Of a DNA stretch of 64,000 nucleotides, positions 24,900-34,165 are shown piece after piece. A model generated the notes under the pieces. That model did not search any database. It was given only the letters and a program-made list of their open reading frames with translations, and was not told the DNA's origin. A program made the translations under genes and the position numbers. This stretch comes from an uncultured Alphaproteobacteria bacterium (lineage in GTDB: Bacteria > Pseudomonadota > Alphaproteobacteria > RF32 > CAG-239), in NCBI GenBank assembly GCA_944391715.1, contig CALXUP010000004.1:1-64000 (forward strand), written 5' to 3'. The number at the start of each line of letters is the position of its first letter. Position 1 is the first letter of the stretch.

Positions 24900-25672
24900 A
24901 AAAAAAATATATCGTCTTAGGTGTTCTGGTAGCGGCGGTTGCCGGTGCCTGGTACTTCACGCCTTCTTTGGAAAGCATTGTAAAAACGCTCGTTCATAAA
25001 TACGGTTCTCAGGTAACCGGTACGGACGTCAATCTCGAAGGTTTTGACCTTTCGCTCAAAAACGGCGAAGGTAAAATCAAAAAAATCACCGTTGCCAATC
25101 CTGAAGGATACAAAAAGCCCTATATTCTGAGCCTTGACGGTATTACGGTCAAAGTTGACCTCAAAAGCCTGACTTCGGATACGATCATCATAGAAAAAGT
25201 CCAAATTGATAAACCGGTTGTAACTTATGAAATGTTGTCTTTAACCCAAAACAACATCAAACAACTCCAAGAGAACATAAAACACTTTACCGATTCCGGA
25301 AAATCAGCTTCCGCCGATGCCAAAGAAGCTCAGCCGGCAGAAGAAACCAAAGAGGGCGGTAAAAAGGTTATCATTAAATCACTGACCGTCAATAACGGCG
25401 AGCTCCAGGCCGCAGCCAATATTGCCGGCAATAGCCCCGATATCTCAGTAAAACTGCCAACCATTCAAATGAATAACATCGGTGCCGCCAAAAACGGAGA
25501 CAGCATCACTCAAACCATCACAAAAATCTTTAACCAGATTTTAAGCACGGCTTCTGCTACTGCCGTCAGCAGCAACCTTTCCAACTTAAAAGATGTTGCA
25601 ACGGAAAATCTGAACAATGTCGTCGGCGGCGTTAAAGACCGTGTAAAAAGCATCGGCATTTTCGGCAAATAG
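24896..25672 (+). CDS. AsmA-like envelope protein
   Basis: N-terminal membrane helix (IVLGVLVAAVAGAWYF), then a beta-rich periplasmic segment with VNLEGFDLSLKNGEGKIKKI, VKVDLKSL and IIIEKVQIDKPVVTYE, patterns seen in AsmA/DUF748-type proteins. A charged, Ala/Glu-rich linker divides the protein. At 258 aa it is much smaller than true AsmA. The role is unknown; AsmA-like proteins are involved in outer-membrane lipid transport. It is coupled to the HD gene by an ATGA overlap. Confidence 0.65.
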   Translation: MKKKYIVLGVLVAAVAGAWYFTPSLESIVKTLVHKYGSQVTGTDVNLEGFDLSLKNGEGKIKKITVANPEGYKKPYILSLDGITVKVDLKSLTSDTIIIEKVQIDKPVVTYEMLSLTQNNIKQLQENIKHFTDSGKSASADAKEAQPAEETKEGGKKVIIKSLTVNNGELQAAANIAGNSPDISVKLPTIQMNNIGAAKNGDSITQTITKIFNQILSTASATAVSSNLSNLKDVATENLNNVVGGVKDRVKSIGIFGK

Positions 25673-25695
25673 TCCGTTATTTCCGAAAAATCGGC

Positions 25696-25726
25696 AAAGC
25701 CCTGCAAAAAGCGGGGCTTTTTTGTT
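25696..25726 (+). terminator. Terminator after the AsmA-like gene
   Basis: AAAGCCCTGC pairs with GCGGGGCTTT across AAAAA, followed by a T run. Confidence 0.9.
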
Positions 25727-25727
25727 G

Positions 25728-25756
25728 TTGACTAGCCAATATAAACTTGTTAAATT
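25728..25756 (+). promoter_or_regulatory. Promoter of the 25805 gene
   Basis: TTGACT (25728-25733), 17 bases, TAAATT (25751-25756), directly after the terminator. Confidence 0.5.
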
Positions 25757-25804
25757 ACGTCCAATATAAATACAATTATGTCTAACTTTATAATTTTTTT
25801 AATT

Positions 25805-26494
25805 ATGGATATAATAAATCTCAGTGAACAGGAAATTTACCGGCTTTTAGAAAACAGCAACTGCCGCCTGGTCGGAAAAGTATTGTTGCGCCGGCTAAAA
25901 TGTCAAAAGACCTACGAACTCTGGGAAAGCAAATTCGAAGAAGGAAAAGAGTATTTGTTATGGATCGGGCAATGCTACAACCCGAGAGGAAAAAGCAACG
26001 TTTTTTATCACTTTGTAGCATCTCCGCACCGCCACAGAGAAGATGATGCAATCTTCAACGTCGTCCCGCTGGAAACTTTCGGCGACTATCCTAAGGAAGA
26101 TGCGGATATGATGGTCGAAATTGACGGCGAAGAATACAAACTCATAAAAGACTTCAACGGTTTTGCCAAACTAATCCCCAAATGGACGCTGGACAGAACC
26201 AAAATGCAGGAATATATCCAAAAGGAGTTCGGAGAAGCCCCTTATCGGATATGCGCCCGTATTATGGGAACAAACATTGCTCCCAACGATATTTTCGTCG
26301 GTTGGGAAATTTTAACCCGCAGACAAAAATATTCAACGGTTGCTTATTATAATATTTTTGAAAGCAAACTGGTAAAAAATCTGGGAACACTGACTTACAT
26401 ACAGCCGATGGGCAGCAACCAGAAAGCATGTTTGATGGGCGGTTCGCAAATCAAATTCTGCAAAAACAAAATTCAAATCAAAATCGGCCGTTAA
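25805..26494 (+). CDS. Protein of unknown function (229 aa)
   Basis: Not recognised. It is a soluble mixed alpha/beta protein with many Lys, Tyr and Trp residues (YELWESKFEEGKEYLLWIG; FVGWEILTRRQKYS). Two starts are possible. The ATG at 25805 (AATTATGG) has the same AT-rich, Shine-Dalgarno-free context as the genes at 12127 and 21419 and is preferred; the ATG at 25778 would add nine residues. It is monocistronic, ending at a bidirectional terminator. Confidence 0.75.
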   Translation: MDIINLSEQEIYRLLENSNCRLVGKVLLRRLKCQKTYELWESKFEEGKEYLLWIGQCYNPRGKSNVFYHFVASPHRHREDDAIFNVVPLETFGDYPKEDADMMVEIDGEEYKLIKDFNGFAKLIPKWTLDRTKMQEYIQKEFGEAPYRICARIMGTNIAPNDIFVGWEILTRRQKYSTVAYYNIFESKLVKNLGTLTYIQPMGSNQKACLMGGSQIKFCKNKIQIKIGR

Positions 26495-26502
26495 CAATCA
26501 AT

Positions 26503-26529
26503 AAAAAAGAGCCTTTAAGGCTCTTTTTT
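26503..26529. terminator. Bidirectional terminator
   Basis: AAAAAAGAGCCT and AGGCTCTTTTTT form a symmetric hairpin between the convergent 25805 gene and dsbD. Confidence 0.9.
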
Positions 26530-26530
26530 A

Positions 26531-28147
26531 TTATTTTATATAATGTTCCAGCTGTTTATACGTCAACAACTGGGGCAATATCACATAACCGCTGTCTTTG
26601 CCGCTATAATATACATAAAGCGGCACACTGTTTCGCCCAAACGCAGCCAGCGCCTCCGTAATCTCCGGATCATCGTTCGTCCAGTCGGCCTTAAACAAAA
26701 GCATTTTTTTGCTTTGAGCCAGTTTTTCAAACTCCGGACTGTATAAAACCAGAGATTCGTTGGCCAGACAGGTAATACACCATTTGGCGGTAAAATCCAC
26801 AAAAACAGGATGCCCGTCCGCCACCAACTTTTCAACTTTTGCTTTATTATACGGTTCCCAAACCAAATTTCCGGCCGGCATATTCCGGACGGACAACTGA
26901 CTGTGCAAAACCCATATCAGCCAAAAACAGGTCAAAAGAACAGGAATGGCAAAGATTTTTTTCAAAACCGCCATCCACTTTCCCGGTCTGGGCAAAATTT
27001 TATGAACGGTTTTCGGGAAAAATCCGACCATAGCAAAGGGCAGGGCATAGCCGAGCGCCAACGCCGTAAATACCGGAAAATAAACATAAGTCGGCTGCGT
27101 CAGCGTATATCCGATGGCAATTCCCATAAACGGCGCCGTACACGGGCTGGCAATCAAAACTGCAAAAAATCCGGTCAAAAAGGCGCTGATTTTCTTTTTT
27201 GACGCCGGAACTCTGCCCAGCTTATCTGCAAACAACGGCGGCAAATGAATCCAATCCATAAGCAGCAGAAACACCACAATAAAAATGGCCAGCATAATAC
27301 CGACAAACAACGGCGACTGCAGTTGAAACCCCCAGCCGACTTGTTCACCCTGCAAACGCAACAACAATAAAATTCCGGCCGTAATACCGAAAGACAAAAC
27401 CACGCCGAATGTATATAATAAGGCCTCCTGCCGCATTTCTTTCGGTCTGATGCTTCCTTGCACAAGAGAAATGGCCTTGATTGTCAAAATCGGAAAGATA
27501 CAGGGCATAAAATTAAGAATAATGCCGCCGATAAAAGCCATAAACATAATCAATAAAAAATTATATGTCTGCGCATCCGCCGGAATATCTGAAGTTTTAA
27601 AGCTTCTGAGAGCGAGCTCCGTCTCATTTCTCCAGTCATTTCCAGGCAAAAGATTAATATCGGTAACAGCCAGACCGAGCGTTCTGACCATTTTCTCCGG
27701 CACACATTCTTCCCGACAGGCCAGCCAGTCGATTTCAACTTTCAGATTTTGAACATTTTCCGGTCGGTCAATCGGCACAATCGTTGCGCTGTAATAAGCC
27801 GTTGTATCATAGCCGTGCTGCAGGATTTTTCCTTTTTTAAAATCTTTCGGCATACTCCAGCGGACATTTTCCAGCCGGTATCCCTCCGGCAGCGTCCATT
27901 TCACTCTGGTCGGACGTCCGATATCACCCGGATTCTCGGCAAAAATATGCCAGCCGTTCCGCATGGTAAACTTGACTAAAACATCCAAAGCCTGACTTTC
28001 GTTAATCTCGTCCGTAGCCGTCATTACCTTGACGGCTACCTTGTCAGTCGTTCCCTCCACAACCAAAGCCCGGCTTTCGCGACAAAAGGCAAAAACCAGG
28101 CTTAAAGTAGCCAAAACTATGGCAAAAAACCTATTCATAAACAACAA
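26531..28147 (-). CDS. dsbD: Thiol:disulfide interchange protein DsbD family
   Basis: It carries electrons across the inner membrane from cytosolic thioredoxin to periplasmic thiol proteins. Three modules are visible. After a signal peptide, an N-terminal beta domain contains the Cys pair in DWLACREECVPEKM. A polytopic core of about eight helices has the redox Cys in FMPCIFP and ASPCTAPFMG. A C-terminal thioredoxin-like domain has WCITC. At 538 aa it is close to E. coli DsbD. It ends three bases before the phosphatidyltransferase stop is read on the same strand, so dsbD is the second gene of a pair. Confidence 0.93.
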   Translation of the reverse strand: MLFMNRFFAIVLATLSLVFAFCRESRALVVEGTTDKVAVKVMTATDEINESQALDVLVKFTMRNGWHIFAENPGDIGRPTRVKWTLPEGYRLENVRWSMPKDFKKGKILQHGYDTTAYYSATIVPIDRPENVQNLKVEIDWLACREECVPEKMVRTLGLAVTDINLLPGNDWRNETELALRSFKTSDIPADAQTYNFLLIMFMAFIGGIILNFMPCIFPILTIKAISLVQGSIRPKEMRQEALLYTFGVVLSFGITAGILLLLRLQGEQVGWGFQLQSPLFVGIMLAIFIVVFLLLMDWIHLPPLFADKLGRVPASKKKISAFLTGFFAVLIASPCTAPFMGIAIGYTLTQPTYVYFPVFTALALGYALPFAMVGFFPKTVHKILPRPGKWMAVLKKIFAIPVLLTCFWLIWVLHSQLSVRNMPAGNLVWEPYNKAKVEKLVADGHPVFVDFTAKWCITCLANESLVLYSPEFEKLAQSKKMLLFKADWTNDDPEITEALAAFGRNSVPLYVYYSGKDSGYVILPQLLTYKQLEHYIK

Positions 28148-28149
28148 CC

Positions 28150-28860
28150 TTATTGCTTACGGCGAGAAATGACAAAACTGTAATAAGCCGTAATCATAAT
28201 GCTCAGCGCTTTGATAAAGGACATAACGCCCAGAATAATCGCCAACGGCATAAACCAATACGGCAAAATACACATAACCAGCAGCACGATAAGCGTCTCA
28301 AAACCCTGCGCCAGCCCGCCGAGATAAAACGGAGACATCCCGAGCTTAATCTCCTGTGAGCTTTTGGTTTTGTATGCCACAACCGCATAAGCAAGCATCG
28401 AGCAGGCCGAAGCCGTAAATGCCAAAAGCAAAAAAGCAGCCGCAACGGCATTTTCCGCCGGATTGGCCAGCGCAAAACCAAAGATAACACCGGCATAAAA
28501 AATATAATCAAGTGTTGCGTCAAGAAAAACGCCGAAATCCGTTACCTGAGAATTCCGGGCAATTGCTCCGTCCAAAGCATCGCAAACCCGGTTAAGGATA
28601 ATGCACAAAATTGCGGTGGCATACATTTCCATCGCCAAAAAATTAATGGTGAAGATTCCGATAACAAAACCGATAAGCGACATCAGATTGGCAGAAATCC
28701 CCATTTTGGCTAATGCTTTCCCTGCATCGTTAAAGAACGAACGCGTCATCAGTCGCAAATTATTCATTACCTGACCGGCTTTTTTGGTCCCCTTGCGGAC
28801 TTTTTCTGCCGCCGGATGGTTATAAATATTATTAAATATTGATTTTATTTTCTGAAACAT
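28150..28860 (-). CDS. CDP-alcohol phosphatidyltransferase family protein
   Basis: Integral membrane enzyme that transfers a phosphatidyl group from CDP-diacylglycerol to an alcohol. The complete signature D-x2-DG-x2-AR-x8-G-x3-D-x3-D is present (CDALDGAIARN then DFGVFLDATLD). Six hydrophobic segments; 236 aa. The alcohol acceptor cannot be read; candidates are glycerol-3-phosphate, serine or inositol-phosphate. It is first in a two-gene unit with dsbD and divergent from apbE. Confidence 0.9.
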   Translation of the reverse strand: MFQKIKSIFNNIYNHPAAEKVRKGTKKAGQVMNNLRLMTRSFFNDAGKALAKMGISANLMSLIGFVIGIFTINFLAMEMYATAILCIILNRVCDALDGAIARNSQVTDFGVFLDATLDYIFYAGVIFGFALANPAENAVAAAFLLLAFTASACSMLAYAVVAYKTKSSQEIKLGMSPFYLGGLAQGFETLIVLLVMCILPYWFMPLAIILGVMSFIKALSIMITAYYSFVISRRKQ

Positions 28861-28957
28861 AGTATACTGCCTTCCAAGATTACCGATAATTATTACCCGT
28901 ATATGATAAACATTTTTTACAAAAAATAAAGGTATAAAGCAGGAGTGTTAAAAAATA

Positions 28958-29968
28958 ATGCGCATTTTAAAATATTTCTTTTTGGCAGCCGCCGCCATTG
29001 TATTAATCTACCTGATATTCTTCAGAGAAAACAGTTTTCAGGAAATCCGGGGCAAAGCTTTTAACACCAGCTACAGCATAAAAATAAAAACTCCGCACAA
29101 TAATGCCGCACTCAGCCGGAAAATCCAAACAGAGCTTGAAAAAGTCAACGAGCAGATGTCCGTGTTTGAACCAGGTTCAGAAATTAATATCATTAATGAA
29201 ACACCGGCCAAACAAACCGTCGAACTTTCCGACGAAATGAGCAATCTTCTGCAACAGTCTTACAGCATATACAAAATGAGCGGCGGCAGTTTTGATCCGA
29301 CTGTCGGCAAATTAATCGACCTTTGGGGATTCGGTACCAAAAAAACCATCGAATTTCCCAAAGACGACGAAATCAAAGCCGCATTAGAACAGACCGGTTT
29401 TAACAAAATCCACTTCAGCAGCGACTATAAAAACCTGAAAAAAGACGTCGGCGAGGTCAACATCAACCTGTCGGCCATTGCAAAAGGTTACGCTGTCGAC
29501 AAGATTGCCGAACTGCTGAAAAAAGAAGGCTACAAAGATTTTATTGTCGAAATCGGCGGAGAAGTTATTGCCGAAGGCGAAAAATCAGAACAGACCAAAG
29601 GCTGGAACGTCGGCATCAAATCGCCTGACAGCGAAGAAAACGCTGCTGTCGTTACCATGCATAACCTCAGTGTGGCAACCTCCGGAGATTATCGGAATTA
29701 CTTCTATTATAAAGACAAGCGCTATTCGCACACCATCATCCCGCAAACCGGATATCCGGTAGAACACAAACTGGCTTCCGTCAGCGTTTTTCACAAAAGC
29801 TGCATGATGGCCGACGGCCTGGCAACCGCTATTATGGTTATGGGAGAAGAAGACGGATTGAAATTTGCCAACCGCAACAACATCCCGGCTGTCTTTTTTG
29901 TCCGCACCGACAACAACGGCTATGAAATGCTTGTTTCGCAAAGCGCAGAAAAATTGTTGAAAAAATAA
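28958..29968 (+). CDS. apbE: FAD:protein FMN transferase ApbE
   Basis: It attaches FMN covalently to Thr residues of RnfG and RnfD. N-terminal membrane anchor (YFFLAAAAIVLIYLIFF), then ApbE family motifs GKAFNTSYSI, SGGSFDPTVGKLIDLWGFG, INLSAIAKGYAVDKIAELL, YKDFIVEIGGEV, and SHTIIPQTGYPV. CMMADGLATAIMVMGEEDG contains the metal-binding Asp region. Its place as first gene of the rnf operon fits this role: rseC starts on the last base of its stop codon. Confidence 0.95.
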   Translation: MRILKYFFLAAAAIVLIYLIFFRENSFQEIRGKAFNTSYSIKIKTPHNNAALSRKIQTELEKVNEQMSVFEPGSEINIINETPAKQTVELSDEMSNLLQQSYSIYKMSGGSFDPTVGKLIDLWGFGTKKTIEFPKDDEIKAALEQTGFNKIHFSSDYKNLKKDVGEVNINLSAIAKGYAVDKIAELLKKEGYKDFIVEIGGEVIAEGEKSEQTKGWNVGIKSPDSEENAAVVTMHNLSVATSGDYRNYFYYKDKRYSHTIIPQTGYPVEHKLASVSVFHKSCMMADGLATAIMVMGEEDGLKFANRNNIPAVFFVRTDNNGYEMLVSQSAEKLLKK

Positions 29969-30381
29969 TGCTTCCGATAAAACACAAGGCTCAAATCATC
30001 CGAACCGCCCCGCAGGAACTGACTTTGAAAATAGCCCGTCAGACAGCTTGCGGCACCTGTCCGGCCGCCGGACTGTGCGGAATGAAAGAAGACAAAGAAC
30101 AGATATTTTCCATCGCCGTTCCGGATTCCGGCAACTACCGCATCGGAGATTCTGTTATGGTGGAGTTAAATCCGCACCTCGGATGGCTGGCCGTCCTATT
30201 TTGCTACGGCCTGCCTTTGTTTTTAACGCTTTTCACTCTCTTCATCTGCGACTGTTTCGGTAAAAATGAAATATTTAGTGGTATTACTGCCATAATTATC
30301 TTGATTCCTTACTTTTTTCTCTTATTCTTAGGAAAGAAATATTTTAAGAAAAAATTTACTTTTATAGTAACCGAAAAATAA
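29968..30381 (+). CDS. rseC: RseC/SoxR-reducing system protein
   Basis: Small inner-membrane protein of the RseC/MucC family: an N-terminal domain with the Cys motif CGTCPAAGLCG, then two membrane helices (WLAVLFCYGLPLFLTLFTLFI and an Ile/Phe-rich second one). In E. coli RseC acts with Rsx (Rnf) in reducing SoxR. Here it overlaps apbE by one base and precedes rnfB by 34 bases, the position it has in Bacteroidota rnf operons. Confidence 0.9.
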   Translation: MLPIKHKAQIIRTAPQELTLKIARQTACGTCPAAGLCGMKEDKEQIFSIAVPDSGNYRIGDSVMVELNPHLGWLAVLFCYGLPLFLTLFTLFICDCFGKNEIFSGITAIIILIPYFFLLFLGKKYFKKKFTFIVTEK

Positions 30382-30415
30382 CTCCTTTTCTTTTAACTGT
30401 ATTTGAAACAACATT

Positions 30416-31255
30416 ATGGACAACCTTATATTAACCGATTTTCTGACTTTAACAGGTATAGCCTTTATTGCCGCCCTGATTCTGTATTTTGTTTCGCAAA
30501 AATTTCATACGGAAGAAGATTCGCGCATCCGGGAGGTCGAAGCCATGCTTCCCCAGGCCAATTGCGGCGCCTGCGGACGGGCAGGGTGTCATGACTTTGC
30601 CGTTGCCTGCACAAAATGCACCCCGCAGGGATTTGCCAAGCTGTATTGTCCCGTCGGTGGTGCCAAAGTTATGAACCGGATAGCCGAATATCTCGGAATG
30701 GCTGCTCCTTCCAGAGAAAAGACCGTTGCCGTGCTGCGCTGCAACGGCAGTTGTCAAAATGCTCCGGCAAAAGTTAACTATAACGGAATTCAATTTTGCC
30801 GGATTGCCCATAACATTTCAAGCGGCCAAAGCGGCTGTCCGGACGGCTGCCTGCGGCTGGGAGATTGCATAAAAGTCTGTAAATTCGGTGCATTAAGTCT
30901 GAACCCGCAAACCGGTCTTCCGCAAGTAGACGAAGAAAAATGCACGTCTTGCGGCGCTTGCGTAAACATCTGCCCGCGTAATTTGTTTGAAATCCGTCTT
31001 AAAGGCAAAAATAACAAACGCGTTTATGTGGCCTGCCGCAACCGCCAAAAAGGCGCATTGGCCCGCCAAAACTGCAAAGCGGCCTGCATCGGTTGTATGA
31101 AATGTGCAAAACTCTGCCCGGAAATCCGGATAGAAGACAACCTGTCTTACATTCCCGATACCGTAGACGCGGCTAAATACGGCAGACAATTGGCGCAAAC
31201 TTGCCCAACCGGTGCAATCACCTATATTGACGAGAAAGAAAAGCAAAATGACTAA
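30416..31255 (+). CDS. rnfB: Rnf complex subunit B (Fe-S electron carrier)
   Basis: It receives electrons from ferredoxin. N-terminal membrane helix, then the 4Fe-4S motif ANCGACGRAGCHDFA with a distal CPVGG, a region C-x-G-x-C-x7 (CNGSCQNAP), and several ferredoxin-type motifs including CTSCGACVNICP and CIGCMKCAKLCP. At 279 aa it is the long form found in Clostridia and Bacteroidota, not the short about 190-aa form of enterobacterial RsxB. No Shine-Dalgarno sequence is evident before the ATG (AACATTATGG). Confidence 0.95.
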   Translation: MDNLILTDFLTLTGIAFIAALILYFVSQKFHTEEDSRIREVEAMLPQANCGACGRAGCHDFAVACTKCTPQGFAKLYCPVGGAKVMNRIAEYLGMAAPSREKTVAVLRCNGSCQNAPAKVNYNGIQFCRIAHNISSGQSGCPDGCLRLGDCIKVCKFGALSLNPQTGLPQVDEEKCTSCGACVNICPRNLFEIRLKGKNNKRVYVACRNRQKGALARQNCKAACIGCMKCAKLCPEIRIEDNLSYIPDTVDAAKYGRQLAQTCPTGAITYIDEKEKQND

Positions 31256-32573
31256 AACCTTTCCGACAGGAGGGATTCACCCTCAAAAATACAAACTCGC
31301 TTCAGACATTGCCATTACGGATGCCGGCCTTCCGGAATATGTTTCCATTCCGGTCAAACAACACATCGGTGCACCGGCAAAAATCATTGTCTCACGGGGG
31401 GATAAGGTCAAGGTCGGAACGCTTCTGGCCGCCGCCGACGGAATTGTTTCGGCGCCGGTTCATTCTTCCGTATCCGGAGAAATCGTCAGAATTGACCGTC
31501 AGGAAGACAGCTCGGGATATTATGAGGATATGATTACCATAAAGGTCGAAGGAGATGAATATATTCGGGAAATCGACACATCCGGCAAACTCATCAAAAA
31601 CATCCCCGACAACCCGGAAGAAATTATGCAAAGCATACGAAATGCCGGCATTGTCGGCCTTGGCGGAGCAGGGTATCCCACCCCGATAAAAACGACCGTT
31701 CCGGAAGGACGCAAAGCCGAATACCTGATTGTCAACGGCATAGAATGCGAACCGTTTTTATGCGCGGACGACCGGCTGATGCAGGAAAAAGCGGAAGAAA
31801 TAATTATCGGGGCAAAAATCATCAACAAACTTCTGGGCATTCAAAAAGCCATCATTGCCATTGACGAAAACAAACCTCAAGCAATTGAAATTATGACCCG
31901 TTTGACCAAAAGCTATGTCGGTGTTAATGTCCGCACCTGTGAAAGCAAATATCCCCAGGGCAGCGAAAAACAGCTGATTACGGCAATTACCGGCCGGGAG
32001 GTTCCGATTGCCAAACGTCCGATAGACATTGGCTGCATTGTCCAAAACGTCGGCACGGTCTTTGCCGTTTATGAAGCCGTAATGAAGAAAAAACCGCTAT
32101 TCGAACGCATCATAACCGTCAGCGGGGATGCCGCCGAAAAATCGGCCAATTTCAGAGTACGTATCGGAACGCCGGCCGATTTTCTGATAAATAAAATTGG
32201 CGGACTGACGGAGAATACGGCAGAAGTCATTTTCGGAGGGCCTTTTATGGGCACATCCGTCGCCAATCTGCAGGCTCCCGTTACAAAACTAACCTCCGGC
32301 ATTTTGCTGCTTTCCGGCAAAATCGCTGCCAAAGAACCTGAAACCGCCTGTATTCGCTGCGGCAAATGCGTTGATGCCTGTCCCCAGGGACTAATGCCGT
32401 TTGAGATTGCCCGGCGCGCCCGTAATAACGACTTCTCTCAGCTTATGCAGCTCCACGCCCGGGATTGCATTGAATGCGGTTCTTGCGCTTATATCTGCCC
32501 GGCACGCATTCCTTTGTTGGATTATTGCAAAATCAGCAAAGCAGAAGCAAAAAAAATATTGAAAAAACAATAA
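31248..32573 (+). CDS. rnfC: Rnf complex subunit C (NADH-binding, Fe-S)
   Basis: The peripheral subunit that exchanges electrons with NAD. The N-terminal TFPTGGIHPQKYK is followed by a Complex I 51-kDa-like FMN/NADH region (GGAGYPTPIKT, LIVNGIECEPFL, YPQGSEKQL), a SLBB segment, and two C-terminal 4Fe-4S motifs, CIRCGKCVDACP and CIECGSCAYICP. The start at 31248 has AGAAAG upstream and overlaps rnfB by eight bases; 441 aa. Confidence 0.95.
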   Translation: MTKTFPTGGIHPQKYKLASDIAITDAGLPEYVSIPVKQHIGAPAKIIVSRGDKVKVGTLLAAADGIVSAPVHSSVSGEIVRIDRQEDSSGYYEDMITIKVEGDEYIREIDTSGKLIKNIPDNPEEIMQSIRNAGIVGLGGAGYPTPIKTTVPEGRKAEYLIVNGIECEPFLCADDRLMQEKAEEIIIGAKIINKLLGIQKAIIAIDENKPQAIEIMTRLTKSYVGVNVRTCESKYPQGSEKQLITAITGREVPIAKRPIDIGCIVQNVGTVFAVYEAVMKKKPLFERIITVSGDAAEKSANFRVRIGTPADFLINKIGGLTENTAEVIFGGPFMGTSVANLQAPVTKLTSGILLLSGKIAAKEPETACIRCGKCVDACPQGLMPFEIARRARNNDFSQLMQLHARDCIECGSCAYICPARIPLLDYCKISKAEAKKILKKQ

Positions 32574-32584
32574 GGTCAAGAACT

Positions 32585-33586
32585 ATGTTAAAAATATCTT
32601 CCGCTCCGCACATATCTTCGCCGGTCAATACCCGTTCATTAATGAAAGGCGTTATTATTGCATTAATGCCTGCAGTTTTGGCCTCTTTGCTGATTTTCGG
32701 TTTTGACGCCCTTAAGGTTCTGCTGACATCAGTAGCCGCCTGCGTTGCCTGCGAATATCTGATTTGCCGCTATCTGTTAAAAACAGCGCCGACCACCGGA
32801 GATTATTCCGCCGTTATCACAGGAATCTTGTTAGGGTTCAACCTTCCGTCCTCCATTCCGCTCTGGATGATTCTCATCGGAGCCTTTGTTGCAGTCGGCA
32901 TTGCCAAAATGGCATACGGAGGAATTGGAAAAAACCTGTTTAACCCGGCATTGGTCGGCCGTGTCTTTCTGTTCATATCTTTTCCGCAGCAAATGACAAC
33001 CTGGCCGCTGCCGCACCCCGGAAAATTTTTTGCAGCAGACGCCCAGACCGGTGCAACGACTTTGGGAATATTAAAACACCTGGACAGTGAAAGTTTAAGC
33101 AACACATTAACAAAATACAGTTATCAGATTGATAATATTCCAAATTATCTTGATATGTTTTTGGGCAATACCGGCGGCAGCCTGGGGGAGGTTTCTGCTT
33201 TGGCCCTCATTCTCGGACTTTTTTATATGCTCTATAAAAAAATAATCACCTGGCATATTCCGTTTTATTACCTGTCAACCGTCTTTATTTTAACATCGAT
33301 AATGTGGTTTTATAAAGAAACGCCTGAACTTGATCCGATAGCTCATATGCTGTCGGGCGGACTGCTTTTGGGTGCAATTTTTATGGCAACGGACTACGTT
33401 ACTTCGCCGATGACCGTTAAGGGAAAAACCATCTTTGCAATCGGCTGCGGCATATTGACCGTCGTCATCAGAATATTCAGTGCCTATCCCGAAGGCGTTT
33501 CCTTTGCCATTCTGATTATGAACGCTTTTGTCCCGCTGATTGACCGCTGGTGTATTCCCCGGGTCTATGGAACAGGGAGAAAATAG
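32585..33586 (+). CDS. rnfD: Rnf complex subunit D (flavinylated membrane subunit)
   Basis: Polytopic inner-membrane subunit, about nine helices, 333 aa. The FMN attachment segment ATDYVTSPMTVKG carries the Thr that ApbE flavinylates. Family segments GKNLFNPALVGRVFL and HMLSGGLLLGAIFMATD are present. The start at 32585 lies 11 bases after rnfC with AAGGTCAAG upstream; an upstream in-frame ATG inside rnfC is ignored. Confidence 0.95.
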   Translation: MLKISSAPHISSPVNTRSLMKGVIIALMPAVLASLLIFGFDALKVLLTSVAACVACEYLICRYLLKTAPTTGDYSAVITGILLGFNLPSSIPLWMILIGAFVAVGIAKMAYGGIGKNLFNPALVGRVFLFISFPQQMTTWPLPHPGKFFAADAQTGATTLGILKHLDSESLSNTLTKYSYQIDNIPNYLDMFLGNTGGSLGEVSALALILGLFYMLYKKIITWHIPFYYLSTVFILTSIMWFYKETPELDPIAHMLSGGLLLGAIFMATDYVTSPMTVKGKTIFAIGCGILTVVIRIFSAYPEGVSFAILIMNAFVPLIDRWCIPRVYGTGRK

Positions 33587-34162
33587 ATGAAAAAACCCGC
33601 CGATACACTGAAAAATATGATCCTGGCCATGGTTGTTACGGCCGGATTTTCCGCAATGATATTAAGCATCAGCCATATTATAACCGAAGAACCGATAAAA
33701 AAAGCGCAGGATGCAAAAAAATTAGAAGCCATTCAGGCCGTTTTGCCGCCGGAATACGACAACAATCCTTATCAGGACAGAATAACCATCTCCGGCAGCA
33801 ATATAGAACTTTATCCGGCCAGACAGGGCTCCAAAATCACATCCGTTGCACTCAAAACATACAGTGACAATGCTTTTGGCGGAAGATTGGAGCTGATTGT
33901 CGGATTTTTGCTGAACGGCACCATCACGGACTATAAAATCATCAGCCACAAAGAAACGCCCGGACTAGGCTCCAAAGTGGCCGAAGACAAGTTCGCCCGC
34001 CAGCTTAGAGGGTTCAATCTTGAAAAACAAAAACTCCGTGTCCGGCAGGATAACGGCGACATCGATGCTGTTACTTCCGCCACCATCAGTTCTCGTGCCG
34101 TTTTAGACGCAATCAACCGGGCCTATGACAGCTACAACAAATTCAGCACTCTGGGGAAATAA
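33587..34162 (+). CDS. rnfG: Rnf complex subunit G (flavinylated)
   Basis: Single N-terminal helix and a periplasmic FMN-binding domain. The flavinylation motif is DAVTSATISSRAV, where the family consensus is TGAT; Gly is Ser here but the acceptor Thr is kept. The segment SHKETPGLGSKV is a strong family mark. It starts directly after the rnfD stop; 191 aa. Confidence 0.93.
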   Translation: MKKPADTLKNMILAMVVTAGFSAMILSISHIITEEPIKKAQDAKKLEAIQAVLPPEYDNNPYQDRITISGSNIELYPARQGSKITSVALKTYSDNAFGGRLELIVGFLLNGTITDYKIISHKETPGLGSKVAEDKFARQLRGFNLEKQKLRVRQDNGDIDAVTSATISSRAVLDAINRAYDSYNKFSTLGK

Positions 34163-34165
34163 GAT